From assembly GCA_964557545.1 (NCBI GenBank), contig CAZLAK010000006.1, forward strand, positions 7,849-71,848: a stretch of DNA of 64,000 nucleotides, read 5' to 3'. Position numbers and translations under genes: made by a program. The notes under the pieces were generated by a model, which worked only from the letters and a program-made list of their open reading frames with translations, had not been told where the DNA came from and made no database searches. The stretch comes from CAZLAK01 sp964557545. Its GTDB lineage: Bacteria; Bacillota; Desulfotomaculia; Desulfotomaculales; Pelotomaculaceae. Positions 42,075 through 50,406 of this stretch are shown here, in pieces (the stretch's first letter is position 1; the number at the start of each line of letters is the position of its first letter).

Positions 42075-42773
42075 CTAAACCTTGGAAAAGCTATTTTTTA
42101 ATTTGAACAGCTCTACAAAAGCTTTAATAATTACTGAAAGCTTTGCCCCCGTCTGTTTCCCGGCAAGGCGCGGGTAGTGATTTACTCCGACCTCGGCGAT
42201 CTTATACCCTTTGGCTACGGCTTTGGCCAGAATTTCTGTGTCAATAAGCGCTCCTTGGGAAGTGAGGCTGATGTCCTCAAAAATTTTCCTCTTATACAAT
42301 TTAAAAGCGCAGTCCACATCTCTCACTTTAATTTTAAAGAGAGTATTCACTAAAAGTCCCCATAAAAAGGCATTTACTTTGCGGATAAAGGGGTCCATCC
42401 TTTTTTTGCGGTAACCGCTGACTATGTCGTAATTCTCTATCAACGGCAAGAGTTTAATAATCTCTTCCATATTAAACTGCCCGTCGCCGTCGGTGTAAAA
42501 CACCAGTTCCTTAGTGGCGTTTTTAAAGCCGGATTGCAGGGCTGCCCCGTACCCCATGTTTTTCTCGTGATGAACGACGCGCACGGCAGGATTTTCTTTG
42601 GCTAAGCGGTCGGCAATTTCACCCGTCCGGTCTTTGCTCCCGTCGTTTACAATAATAATCTCGTAATCATCGGATATGCTCTCGGCTACTGCCAGGGCAT
42701 TCCTGGTCACCTTTTCCACATTCTGCTCCTCATTATAACATGGAAAGAATATGGTAATAGAATACTTTTTCAT
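42075..42773 (-). CDS. GT2 glycosyltransferase (polyprenyl-phosphate sugar synthase-like)
   Basis: 232 aa from ATG 42773 (GGGG six bases upstream). GT-A fold: TIFFPCYNEEQNVEKV, IIIVNDGSKDRTGE, FYTDGDGQFN (DxD-type) and the later DVDCAFKLYKR. Dolichol-phosphate-mannose synthase-like, expected to load a sugar on undecaprenyl phosphate. An in-frame upstream extension of 62 residues, very basic, is judged non-coding or 5' leader. Followed by gtrA and the PIG-V-type gene. Confidence 0.87.
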   Translation of the reverse strand: MKKYSITIFFPCYNEEQNVEKVTRNALAVAESISDDYEIIIVNDGSKDRTGEIADRLAKENPAVRVVHHEKNMGYGAALQSGFKNATKELVFYTDGDGQFNMEEIIKLLPLIENYDIVSGYRKKRMDPFIRKVNAFLWGLLVNTLFKIKVRDVDCAFKLYKRKIFEDISLTSQGALIDTEILAKAVAKGYKIAEVGVNHYPRLAGKQTGAKLSVIIKAFVELFKLKNSFSKV

Positions 42774-42982
42774 AGCCATCCCCGTTATGCAAAACTTACT
42801 AAATTTTTTAGGTTTCCTTCGACGCATTCTGCCTGCCATCCTTCTCAACAGGCGGTCATGTGTATTATTTTTTCTTTCCAAATTAAAAATGTACCCTTTC
42901 CTCTCTCCAGCGAACAGGTTTTTTCTGGGAAAAATGTATAAGAAATTTTTTTCGTGCAAAAATATAGGCAGGAGGTGATATT

Positions 42983-43210
42983 ATGGAATGGCTTTCTAGA
43001 ATAGCTCTCGTTCTCGTTATTATCGGTGCTATTAACTGGTTGTTGGTCGGTCTGTTTGAATGGGACCTGGTGACGGCTTTGCTGGGAGGCGAAACCTACA
43101 GAGCTTCATCTACCCTGAGCAGGTTTATCTATGCCTTGGTTGGTCTAGCTGGCGTCTACTCAATTTCCTTCCTCTTCCGCGAAAGTCCTGTCTTAAAAAA
43201 CGAGAAGTAA
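42983..43210 (+). CDS. DUF378 membrane protein
   Basis: 75 aa with two hydrophobic helices. IALVLVIIGAINWLLVGLF with the short charged link ahead of SRFIYALVGLAGVYSI is diagnostic for DUF378, a small membrane family common in Firmicutes, function unknown. Strong AGGAGGTGAT SD. Own terminator downstream. Confidence 0.9.
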   Translation: MEWLSRIALVLVIIGAINWLLVGLFEWDLVTALLGGETYRASSTLSRFIYALVGLAGVYSISFLFRESPVLKNEK

Positions 43211-43232
43211 AGTAAAAAATGCAGCTGGTGTA

Positions 43233-43276
43233 AAAGGCCCGCAAAAAATTTTTTAAGAGGGCCTTTATTTTTGTTT
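43233..43276 (+). terminator. Terminator after the DUF378 gene
   Basis: AAAGGCCC pairs with GGGCCTTT around an 18-base loop, followed by ATTTTTGTTTT. Confidence 0.8.
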
Positions 43277-43359
43277 TTAGCACTGTTCAGGGTTGTCTTA
43301 ATTAATATAGAGTGATATATTGGGATTACTTAAATAATTACTTCCGGGGTGATACTGCC

Positions 43360-43614
43360 TTGGACTACAATCATAAAAAATATGACAGCGACTACCGGGT
43401 AAATGTCTTAAGCGACGGCAATATAATAAGCGTGGAAGTAACCTGCTGCGGAAAGCATATTGGCGAAATGCGGTTCAAAAACGGCGAAGGCAAGACCTGT
43501 CCTGTCTGCGGAACTACTCACACGGTCATTATTCAGCACAACCACTTTCACATCCGGCCGATCAAGACAGCAGCTTCAGATTTAGATAAAGTTACAGCCT
43601 CCGGTTCAGTGTAG
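43360..43614 (+). CDS. Small hypothetical protein with a possible zinc site
   Basis: Not recognised. TTG at 43360 has GGGGTGAT seven bases upstream, giving ~84 residues; the frame extends to GTG 43312 without a good SD. It has VTCCGKH...KTCPVCGTTH: four cysteines (two pairs) plus His that could bind zinc, like a rubredoxin/zinc-ribbon knuckle, and a His-rich QHNHFHIRP stretch. Lies upstream of the SAM riboswitch in its own unit. Confidence 0.6.
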   Translation: MDYNHKKYDSDYRVNVLSDGNIISVEVTCCGKHIGEMRFKNGEGKTCPVCGTTHTVIIQHNHFHIRPIKTAASDLDKVTASGSV

Positions 43615-43652
43615 GGCACACTCACCGCCGGTTAAATTCTTACAAAAAGAAG

Positions 43653-43681
43653 TTGACAGCTGTTGGATAATGCTGTTAGAC
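43653..43681 (+). promoter_or_regulatory. Promoter upstream of the SAM riboswitch
   Basis: TTGACA (43653-43658), 17-base spacer, TTAGAC (43676-43681). Good -35, poor -10; position and strand fit the riboswitch at 43712. Confidence 0.6.
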
Positions 43682-43711
43682 TAATTGGCAGCTAAAAAAA
43701 TTAAATATGTG

Positions 43712-43827
43712 CTCTTATCCGGAGCGGTGGAGGGACTGGCCCAATGAAACCCGGCAACCTTTGAGCTTTGGCAGGCTCAAAAAGGTGCCAATTCCTGCAG
43801 GAGGTTTATTCTTCTGGCAGATAAGAG
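43712..43827 (+). promoter_or_regulatory. SAM-I (S-box) riboswitch
   Basis: P1 is formed by CTCTTATC and GATAAGAG. Conserved S-box words lie inside it: GGTGGAGGGACTGGCCCAAT, GAAACCCGGCAACC, and the AAGGTGCCAATTCC core. SAM binding should stabilise P1 and allow the downstream terminator. AAGAGG at 43823-43828 can instead pair with CCTCTT of the terminator arm, a plausible antiterminator. Controls the homocysteine genes, so high SAM would switch them off. Confidence 0.95.
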
Positions 43828-43845
43828 GAAGTGCAGCAAAATGCC

Positions 43846-43880
43846 GGGCCTCTTCTGTTAAGAAGAGGCCCTAATTATTT
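43846..43880 (+). terminator. S-box attenuator terminator
   Basis: GGGCCTCTTCT pairs perfectly with AGAAGAGGCCC (11 bp) around GTTA, then TAATTATTT. Lies between the riboswitch and the first structural gene. Confidence 0.8.
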
Positions 43881-43913
43881 ACACGGAAGGGCACTAAAGG
43901 AGGGGGATTAAAA

Positions 43914-45119
43914 ATGGCTTATCAAAAAACCATTGACGAAATCAACGAGAAGATCCGCTCCGGCAGGGCGGTGGTGCTCACCGCTGAAGAGGTAATTTCA
44001 CTAGTAGAAGAAAAAGGTGTTACCCGTGCTGCCCAGCAGGTGGACGTGGTGACTACAGGAACGTTTAGCCCCATGTGTTCTTCTGGTGTATTTTTAAACT
44101 TTGGCCACTCCAAGCCGCGCATCCGCATGCAGAAGGTTTGGTTAAACGGCGTAGCGGCTTATACCGGCATAGCTGCTGTGGACGCCTATCTCGGCGCCAC
44201 TGAGCTTCCCGAGGACGACCCCTGCAACACTAACTACCCGGGCGAATTCCGCTATGGAGGCGGGCACGTCATTCACGACCTGGTAGCCCGCAAGCCGGTT
44301 AAATTAGAGGCCGTCTCGTACGGCACCGACTGTTACCCGCGCCGGGAAATAGAAACCTACATTACTCTCGATGACATAAATGAAGCCATTCTCTTTAACC
44401 CGCGCAATGCCTACCAAAACTACAACTGCGCGGTCAACCTGGGCAATAAAACTATATATACCTACATGGGAGTATTAAAGCCAAACCTGGGCAATGCCCA
44501 CTACTGCAGTGCCGGCCAGCTGAGCCCGCTTTTAAACGACCCTTACTTTCTCACTATTGGCATAGGGACGAGGATATTCTTAGGGGGCGGTATTGGCTAC
44601 GTGGCCTGGCATGGCACTCAGCACTTCCCTTCCATACAAAAAGACGCCAGCGGCCGTTTTTTTGGTCCGGCGGGTGGCACGCTGGCCCTCATCGGCGACC
44701 TCAAGCAAATGAAGCCGGAGTGGCTGCGCGGTACGAGCTTTCTGGGATACGGCGCTACCCTCACCGTGGGAATAGGTGTGCCCATCCCCGTTTTAAACGA
44801 GGAGGTTATGCGCTGTGTGGCGGTGAGCGACAAAGAACTCTACGCTCCCGTTGTAGACTACAGCGAAGCCTACGGCCAGCGCCAGCCCGGCAACCTGGGA
44901 TACGTGAGCTACGCCGAGCTCAAATCGGGGAAAATAACCGTCTTGGGTAAGGAAGTGCCCACAGCACCCTTATCCAGTTACCCGAAAGCAAGGGTTATTG
45001 CCAACATCCTAAAAGAGTGGATCACAAAAGGCGAGTTTTTGCTCACCAAACCCGTTCAGCCCCTGCCGTCTTATCGTGATGAAATAAAAACCAAAACCCT
45101 GGAAATAAAAGATTTGTAA
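43914..45119 (+). CDS. L-aspartate semialdehyde sulfurtransferase (homocysteine biosynthesis protein, COG1900/PF01837)
   Basis: 401 aa. Relatives in methanogens (MA1821 type) take sulfur into aspartate semialdehyde so that homocysteine is formed without O-acyl-homoserine. Recognised by VDVVTTGTFSPMCSSGVFLNFGH (shown in part), EDDPCNTNYPGEFRYGGGH and ILGGGIGYVAWHGTQH-like words (FLGGGIGYVAWHGTQHFP). Cys residues in TFSPMCSSG, DDPCNTN and GTDCYP are candidates for the persulfide. ATG with AAAGGAGGGGG SD. Leads a three-gene operon under the S-box. Confidence 0.93.
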   Translation: MAYQKTIDEINEKIRSGRAVVLTAEEVISLVEEKGVTRAAQQVDVVTTGTFSPMCSSGVFLNFGHSKPRIRMQKVWLNGVAAYTGIAAVDAYLGATELPEDDPCNTNYPGEFRYGGGHVIHDLVARKPVKLEAVSYGTDCYPRREIETYITLDDINEAILFNPRNAYQNYNCAVNLGNKTIYTYMGVLKPNLGNAHYCSAGQLSPLLNDPYFLTIGIGTRIFLGGGIGYVAWHGTQHFPSIQKDASGRFFGPAGGTLALIGDLKQMKPEWLRGTSFLGYGATLTVGIGVPIPVLNEEVMRCVAVSDKELYAPVVDYSEAYGQRQPGNLGYVSYAELKSGKITVLGKEVPTAPLSSYPKARVIANILKEWITKGEFLLTKPVQPLPSYRDEIKTKTLEIKDL

Positions 45120-45184
45120 AGTGTCTTACGGGAAAAACCGCAAAAGCCTTTGAATTATTAAGAGTGTCTTAAGGAGAGATATAT

Positions 45185-45586
45185 ATGGCCAATAAAAAGA
45201 TAGTCTTGCGCTTTGGGAAGGACATTTCCGATAAACCCATTATCTACCGCCTGGTCAGTGATTACGGGCTGATCATAAATATATTAAAAGCCAGCGTCGA
45301 CCCCAACAAAGAAGGAACAATGGTACTGGAACTCTCCGGGGAAAGGTACGACGAAGGAATTGCCTACCTGATAGAGCAGGGAGTGAAAGTGCAGCCGCTG
45401 GCAGAAGAGGTAATAAGGAACGAAGAAAAATGCATCAGCTGCGGGGCGTGTACGGATTTATGCCCGAGCGGCGCCCTTTATATAGAAAGGCCGTCTATGG
45501 AAGTGGTTTTCGACAGCGACAACTGCGTAGTCTGCCAGCTGTGCGTAAAAGTTTGTCCCTACAAGGCCATGGAGGTAAGGTTTTAA
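45185..45586 (+). CDS. NIL-domain 4Fe-4S ferredoxin of the homocysteine pathway
   Basis: 133 aa. Residues ~1-75 form a NIL domain (VLRFGKDISDKPIIYRLV...), and ~78-133 hold two cluster motifs, CISCGACTDLCPSGAL and CVVCQLCVKVCPYKAM. The MA1822 type partner of the COG1900 sulfurtransferase; probably supplies the two electrons needed when the thioaldehyde is reduced to homocysteine. 65 bp after the first gene and one base before the next. Confidence 0.93.
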   Translation: MANKKIVLRFGKDISDKPIIYRLVSDYGLIINILKASVDPNKEGTMVLELSGERYDEGIAYLIEQGVKVQPLAEEVIRNEEKCISCGACTDLCPSGALYIERPSMEVVFDSDNCVVCQLCVKVCPYKAMEVRF

Positions 45587-45587
45587 T

Positions 45588-46334
45588 TTGGCATACGCAA
45601 AGCGCTCTTACCGGAAGCTCTTCCGGCAGGAGGACCTGGTGCACTTTACAGTGGTGGTGCACCAAACCGACCTCGACATAGGGGTGCGTAAAGAGAGGTT
45701 TTCTGCCGGGCTGGCCGTGTGGACGGAAAAGCTGGTGCACAAACTCAGGGCCTCTTTAGAAAATTACATAGAAAAAGACCCGGCTTTTTTACACTCCCTG
45801 GTTCCCGTAGAGCTTAAAGCAGGTGCCCCGCCGCTGGCCGTGGTAATGGCCGAAGCCGCTCAATGCGCCGGCGTGGGGCCGATGGCCGCCGTAGCCGGCG
45901 CTATTGCCCAGGAAGTGGGCAGGGCTCTCTTAAAGCACTCCAAAGACGTAATTGTAGAAAACGGCGGGGACATTTACCTGCGCAGCACCAGGCAGCGGCT
46001 GGTGGGCATCTTTGCCGGCCAGTCCCCCCTGTCCAACCGCTTGGCCCTGCAGGTGCGGCCCGAAGACACCCCGCTGGGCATCTGCACTTCATCCGGAACG
46101 GTGGGCCCGTCTTTGAGCTTAGGCACGGCCGACGCCGTGGTGGTGGTTTCCCCGTCGGCTGCGCTGGCCGACGCGGTGGCCACGGCGGCCGGCAACCTGG
46201 TTAAGTGTGAAGGCGATCTGGAAAGAGCCGTGGAGTTCGCCGTAAGCATAGACGGCGTTTGGGGAGCTGTAGCCGTAAAAGGAGAGCGCCTGGCCGCATT
46301 GGGCAAAATTAAGCTCGTCCCCCTGGCGGTTTAG
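45588..46334 (+). CDS. UPF0280 (COG2122, ApbE-like fold) protein of the homocysteine pathway
   Basis: 248 aa. FTVVVHQTDLDIGVRK, AGAIAQEVGRALL, DIYLRSTRQ and GICTSSGTVGPSLSLGTADAVVVV are UPF0280 words. The family has been linked to homocysteine formation in Methanosarcina (MA1715). TTG at 45588 with a GGAGGTAAGG SD, coupled with the ferredoxin gene. Its exact reaction is not settled. The 3' end overlaps the convergent ECF S gene by four bases. Confidence 0.88.
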   Translation: MAYAKRSYRKLFRQEDLVHFTVVVHQTDLDIGVRKERFSAGLAVWTEKLVHKLRASLENYIEKDPAFLHSLVPVELKAGAPPLAVVMAEAAQCAGVGPMAAVAGAIAQEVGRALLKHSKDVIVENGGDIYLRSTRQRLVGIFAGQSPLSNRLALQVRPEDTPLGICTSSGTVGPSLSLGTADAVVVVSPSAALADAVATAAGNLVKCEGDLERAVEFAVSIDGVWGAVAVKGERLAALGKIKLVPLAV

Positions 46335-47059
46335 CTGTCAATGTCTTTTGCGGGCAGGTATTCAAGGTATTCAAATGAGAGCCTGCCCGCAAACCTCTGG
46401 AAAATCTTTTCTACACTGCTCCCGCCGAGCAGGTAAAAAGCGGCGTTTCCCGCCGCATGGCAGGTGTCGAGCCCAAAGCTGGCGGCGTAAACCAGCAAAA
46501 AAGTTTCCCAGCTGAGCGGTGAGACAAAAGCTGCCCAGTACCACAGGTTCATAATCCAGCCAAAGAGGTATCCCCAGCCCACCAGAAAAGCCAGCACCGC
46601 GGGGCGGCCGCCGCGCTCTAAAACTGGGGCGGCCAGGGCGGCTGAATAACCGGCCAAGCCCCAGCAGAACATCTGCCAGGGCGTCCAGGGCCCCTGCCCC
46701 AAAAAGAAATTGGAAACAAGGGCGGCTGTAGCTCCCGTCAAAAAACCGGTCCTGCCGCCAAAAACACTCCCCGCGGCCACCACCAGGAAAGTAGTGGGCT
46801 GGACCTGTGGCAGGGCAGCAAATATCACCCTGCCGGCAGCGGCTACCGCCCCCAGAGCTGCGGTTAAGGCAACCTCGCGTGCCGAAGCCCCCCCTTTCTC
46901 CCACCGGCTGTAGAAGGCCGCCAGTATGACCATAACCAGCACCAGCGTCACCAGACCCCAGTTGGCGCGGCCAGGTGCCAAAAAAATTGAAGTAGCCATA
47001 GCTATTACCAGCACCGAAAGAAAAAGCCAAAAGCCGTACTTTCTGGCTATTTTCTTCAA
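46331..47059 (-). CDS. ECF transporter S component, probably corrinoid-related (CbrT-like)
   Basis: 242 aa, about six or more helices: ALTAALGAVAAAGRVIFAALP and a Gly/Ala-rich FLTGATAALVSNFFLGQGPWTPWQ stretch (in part) are typical of S components. It should bind the vitamin and sit on the T/A module. Substrate cannot be read by eye. Position as the last gene after the B12 riboswitch, ECF T/A and CobO suggests cobalamin, cobinamide or a B12 precursor (inference). The C-terminal ~40 residues are cytoplasmic. Confidence 0.8.
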   Translation of the reverse strand: MKKIARKYGFWLFLSVLVIAMATSIFLAPGRANWGLVTLVLVMVILAAFYSRWEKGGASAREVALTAALGAVAAAGRVIFAALPQVQPTTFLVVAAGSVFGGRTGFLTGATAALVSNFFLGQGPWTPWQMFCWGLAGYSAALAAPVLERGGRPAVLAFLVGWGYLFGWIMNLWYWAAFVSPLSWETFLLVYAASFGLDTCHAAGNAAFYLLGGSSVEKIFQRFAGRLSFEYLEYLPAKDIDS

Positions 47060-47133
47060 ATCGGGATACCTCCGGCCTGCGGACTATCTCATAGTTATAA
47101 AAAATTTGCCAAATTTGCCCCAAATTGCCCCGG

Positions 47134-47673
47134 TCAGCGCTCTATGCCGTCCCTGGCGGCGACACCCTTTTGGTAATAATGCTTTATTTCCACCATCTCC
47201 GTCACCAGATCGGCGGCCTTAACTACTGGCGGCGGCGCGTAGCGCCCGGTGAGCACGAGTTCTACATTGGGCGGTTTTTTGGCTATAAGTTCCAGTATTT
47301 CTTCCGCTGTCACCAGGTTAAAATAATGGGCGGTGTTTATCTCGTCGCCCACCACTATGTCGTACTGGCCGCTTTGCATGGCCTCCTTCAGCTTTTTAAG
47401 ACCGGCTTTGGCCAAGCGGACATCATCGGCAGAAGGAGGATTTTTGACATGCACAAAGGTGTCCTTGCCGTACTGCTCAATGGTGATGTAGGGAGCAACC
47501 ATGGCCGCCGCCTTGAGTTCCCCGTAGCTCTGCCCCTTCATGAACTGCCCGATGTAGGTTTTTAAACCCCGCCCCATGGCGCGAAAAGCAAGCCCTAAAG
47601 CGGCGGTTGTCTTGCCTTTGGCATTGCCGGTGTAAACCTGCACGTACCCCCGCGCTAAGCCCTTCTCTCCCAT
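47134..47673 (-). CDS. cobO: Cob(I)alamin / cob(I)yrinate adenosyltransferase (CobO/BtuR type)
   Basis: 179 aa. P-loop motif VYTGNAKGKTTAALG, followed by the family words GQFMKGQSYGEL, VVGDEINTAHYF and ELVLTGRYAPP. Adds the 5'-deoxyadenosyl group to cob(I)alamin or precursors, so it would trap and activate an imported corrinoid. ATG 47673. Lies between the ECF A genes and the S component, inside the riboswitch operon. Confidence 0.93.
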   Translation of the reverse strand: MGEKGLARGYVQVYTGNAKGKTTAALGLAFRAMGRGLKTYIGQFMKGQSYGELKAAAMVAPYITIEQYGKDTFVHVKNPPSADDVRLAKAGLKKLKEAMQSGQYDIVVGDEINTAHYFNLVTAEEILELIAKKPPNVELVLTGRYAPPPVVKAADLVTEMVEIKHYYQKGVAARDGIER

Positions 47674-47704
47674 GTATAACTACTCCCCCTTTACCGCGCC
47701 AGAC

Positions 47705-49453
47705 TTACAGCAAAATGCCGGCTGGCACTTTTGTTTTCGGCTCTTTACTCGAAACCGGTCTTTTTGCCAGCAAGCTCTGCAGCAGGGCAAATGCTTCCCG
47801 GAAAGTTACGACCGCCTCGCCCGCACTGCCCTGCAAGACGCGAGAGATCTGCGGTGCGTAGAAAAAGGAACTGGAAAGGACCGTCTTGGCCGGCCCGTCG
47901 GCGGCGATGCGCCCGTTGAAAAGCATCACCACCCGGCCGGCGTACTCGGCGGCAAACTCCACGTCGTGGGTGACCAGCAGCACGGCCGTTCCCTTTTGAG
48001 TAATACGGCACAACAATTCCCCCAGCCTTGACTTCAAGCGGCAGTCCAGACCGCGGGTGGGCTCGTCCAGCAACAAGAGTTCGGGCCCGGCTACCAGCAC
48101 GGCGGCCAAGGCCACCCGCTGTCTTTCCCCGCTGCTCAAGTCCCGCGGGTGAGCGCGGCAGAGCGCTTTTAACTCCAGCTCTTCCAAGATAGACGCTACC
48201 CGGCCGTCGTCCTCCCTGCCCAAGCTGGCAAGGGTAAACACTAGTTCACTTTCTACCGTTTCCTGCAGCAGGTACTCTCCGGGGTTTTGGGAGAGATAAC
48301 CCACATTACCGGCCAGTTGGTGGGGCAAAAGCTCTTTTGTGTCCCTGCCGGCCACCAACACCTTACCCCGGCCGGGTTTAAGAAGTCCAGCGGCCAGCTT
48401 TAAAAGGGTGGTTTTGCCCGCCGCGTTTTCTCCCAAAACGGCCACCAGCTCGCCGGGCTGTACCTCTAGGCTTATCCCGCGCAAAACCTCTTCCCGGTTC
48501 CCCGGGTAAGTAAACCACACTTTCTTCATTTCCAGCAGGGTTTTGAACGGGGCCGAGCCGGTCTTGTCCAGAGAATGGGCGGGCGCCGGCCTGATAGTGG
48601 GCAGTGTCCGCGCGGCACGCTCCTCCCGCTGAACCGAAAGTGAGCTAAGAGCGGTCCTCCCCTCTTTAACGGTAAGCGGGGGGCGGCTAAAACCGAGGTG
48701 GGCAAACAAAGAAGCTACCGGCGGCAGGAAAGGAAAGCCGTTTTCCGCCTGCCAGCGGGCAACTTCCCCCGGCGCTCCCTGCACCAGCGCCCGGCCGGCC
48801 TCGAAGAGCACGACCCGGTCGGCCAGGTGGTAGCACCTCTCCAGGCGCTGCTCGATGAGTACGACCGTCATGTTCATTTCCTCGTTGAGCCGCCGCACCA
48901 GGTTAAAAAACTCTTCGGCGCAGGCCGGGTCGAGCTGGGAGGTCGGCTCGTCGAGCACGAGCACGCTCGGCTGCATAGCTAAAACCGATGCCAGGGCCAG
49001 TTTTTGTTTTTGGCCCCCGGAGAGGCTGGCAACATTCGCCCCCAACAGGCTCCCCAAGCCAAGAAAACCGGCCGTCTCGGCCACCCGACGCCTCATTTCC
49101 CCCAGTTCTAAGTTTAAATTTTCCAGCCCAAAAGCGATTTCCGCCTCTACTTCGGTCATGACGAGCTGTTTTTCCGGATCCTGGAACACAATGCCCACTT
49201 CCCCCGGCGGAATACCGCCTTTGCCGCGTAATACCTCCTCGCCCCGGTAGTACAGCCGGCCGCCGATCCGCCCCCCGTAAAAGCCCGGTATAAGCCCCGC
49301 TAAAAGCCTGGCCAGGGAGGATTTGCCCGAGCCGGAACCGCCCACCACCAGCAAAAACTCGCCTTCCTCCACTGTCAGGTTTAATTCGCATAGGGCAGGT
49401 TTTTCGCTGGACGGGTAATAATAGGTCAAATTTTCGATCTTATACACTCCCAT
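47705..49453 (-). CDS. ECF transporter ATPase, two ABC domains fused
   Basis: 582 aa. Domain 1 (~1-235) has Walker A VVGGSGSGKSSLARL, signature LSGGQKQKLALA and Walker B VLVLDEPTSQLD. Domain 2 (~300-540) has VLGENAAGKTTLLKL, LSSGERQRVALA and LLLLDEPTRGLD. The two are joined by a ~60-residue linker, replacing separate EcfA and EcfA'. Powers the transporter with the T component, whose gene it overlaps by 28 bp. Confidence 0.95.
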   Translation of the reverse strand: MGVYKIENLTYYYPSSEKPALCELNLTVEEGEFLLVVGGSGSGKSSLARLLAGLIPGFYGGRIGGRLYYRGEEVLRGKGGIPPGEVGIVFQDPEKQLVMTEVEAEIAFGLENLNLELGEMRRRVAETAGFLGLGSLLGANVASLSGGQKQKLALASVLAMQPSVLVLDEPTSQLDPACAEEFFNLVRRLNEEMNMTVVLIEQRLERCYHLADRVVLFEAGRALVQGAPGEVARWQAENGFPFLPPVASLFAHLGFSRPPLTVKEGRTALSSLSVQREERAARTLPTIRPAPAHSLDKTGSAPFKTLLEMKKVWFTYPGNREEVLRGISLEVQPGELVAVLGENAAGKTTLLKLAAGLLKPGRGKVLVAGRDTKELLPHQLAGNVGYLSQNPGEYLLQETVESELVFTLASLGREDDGRVASILEELELKALCRAHPRDLSSGERQRVALAAVLVAGPELLLLDEPTRGLDCRLKSRLGELLCRITQKGTAVLLVTHDVEFAAEYAGRVVMLFNGRIAADGPAKTVLSSSFFYAPQISRVLQGSAGEAVVTFREAFALLQSLLAKRPVSSKEPKTKVPAGILL

Positions 49454-50406
49454 TTATGCCAACCCCATCCTATAGTAGCCGGCAGCAGAACGCCCGCTGA
49501 AACCAAAGCGAGCTGAAGAGCTTCCAGGCCGCACAAAGATATACTGTCAAGGCGCGGATAGTAACGAAATGAGCCCCAGCCCGTGAAAAATCCGGCCAGA
49601 GCGGCGGACAGGGAGAGGGCGCATCCGCCCAAAACCAGCCAGTCGCGCGGCCGCATTTCTTCCCGGCGGTAAGATGAGCGCTGGCCGCTGCCAAAAGCGC
49701 GCGCCTGCATGGCTTCTGCCAGTTGCAGGGAATCTTCCAGGGAGCAAAAGAGTAAAGCGCGCAGGACAAAAGAGTACTTTTTTGCCCGCTCGACAACTGA
49801 TCCCCCTTCAAAATTAACTCCCCGCGTTTGCAGGGCTTCCCGGATGGAATACAGGGAAGACACCATGGCGGGGTAAAGCCTGGTGGCAAGCGCCGTCGTC
49901 AGGGCCGACCTCCAGGCCAGCCTGGAGAAAAAACCGAGCAAGCGGTCCGGGTGGACGCTTAGGCTGTAAAGGCAGAATACGCCGGTTACGCAAACCAGCC
50001 GGCCGGCCATGGCGGCGCCGTAGCATAAGGCTTCCAGCGTGAACGCCAGCCGGCCCGCCAGAGGCAAAGGCGGGGACAGCCAAAAAACCGTCTCCCCGCT
50101 GCGGTTGGCGAGTAAATTTACGGCTACCAGCAAAAGGGCCAGGGGAAAAGCAAACCGCAGGTAAATTCCCCAGGTTTTTAAGCCCCCCGCCGACCAGACG
50201 GCCAAAAACGTGCCCAGCGTTAAAGCGGCCAGATAAAGGGGGTGCAAAAAGACCAGCGCCAGCACCATCAGGACGGCGGTATAAGAAAGTGAAGAAAAGG
50301 TGTGCAGGCTTTGCCAAAAGCCCTTTTGGCCGGAGTAAAAGGCATAGGCCGGCAGCACGGGCAAACTCACCACCGTTTTCTCCAATTTATGTTTCTTTCC
50401 AGGCAA
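49426..50406 (-). CDS. ECF transporter T component
   Basis: 326 aa with ~6-7 hydrophobic helices and two basic coupling words, ALQTRGVNF and AMQARAFGS, matching the Ala-Arg-Gly coupling motifs of T components that contact the ATPases. C-terminal extra helices are present (~255-315). Start at 50406 overlaps the upstream toroid gene by 20 bp. Likely energises the S component at 46331. Confidence 0.9.
   Translation of the reverse strand: MPGKKHKLEKTVVSLPVLPAYAFYSGQKGFWQSLHTFSSLSYTAVLMVLALVFLHPLYLAALTLGTFLAVWSAGGLKTWGIYLRFAFPLALLLVAVNLLANRSGETVFWLSPPLPLAGRLAFTLEALCYGAAMAGRLVCVTGVFCLYSLSVHPDRLLGFFSRLAWRSALTTALATRLYPAMVSSLYSIREALQTRGVNFEGGSVVERAKKYSFVLRALLFCSLEDSLQLAEAMQARAFGSGQRSSYRREEMRPRDWLVLGGCALSLSAALAGFFTGWGSFRYYPRLDSISLCGLEALQLALVSAGVLLPATIGWGWHKWECIRSKI

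Noticed and set aside
42774..42959. 62-residue N-terminal extension of the GT2 protein
   Set aside because: Basic, low-complexity, ahead of the usual GT2 start, and ATG 42773 has a nearby SD.
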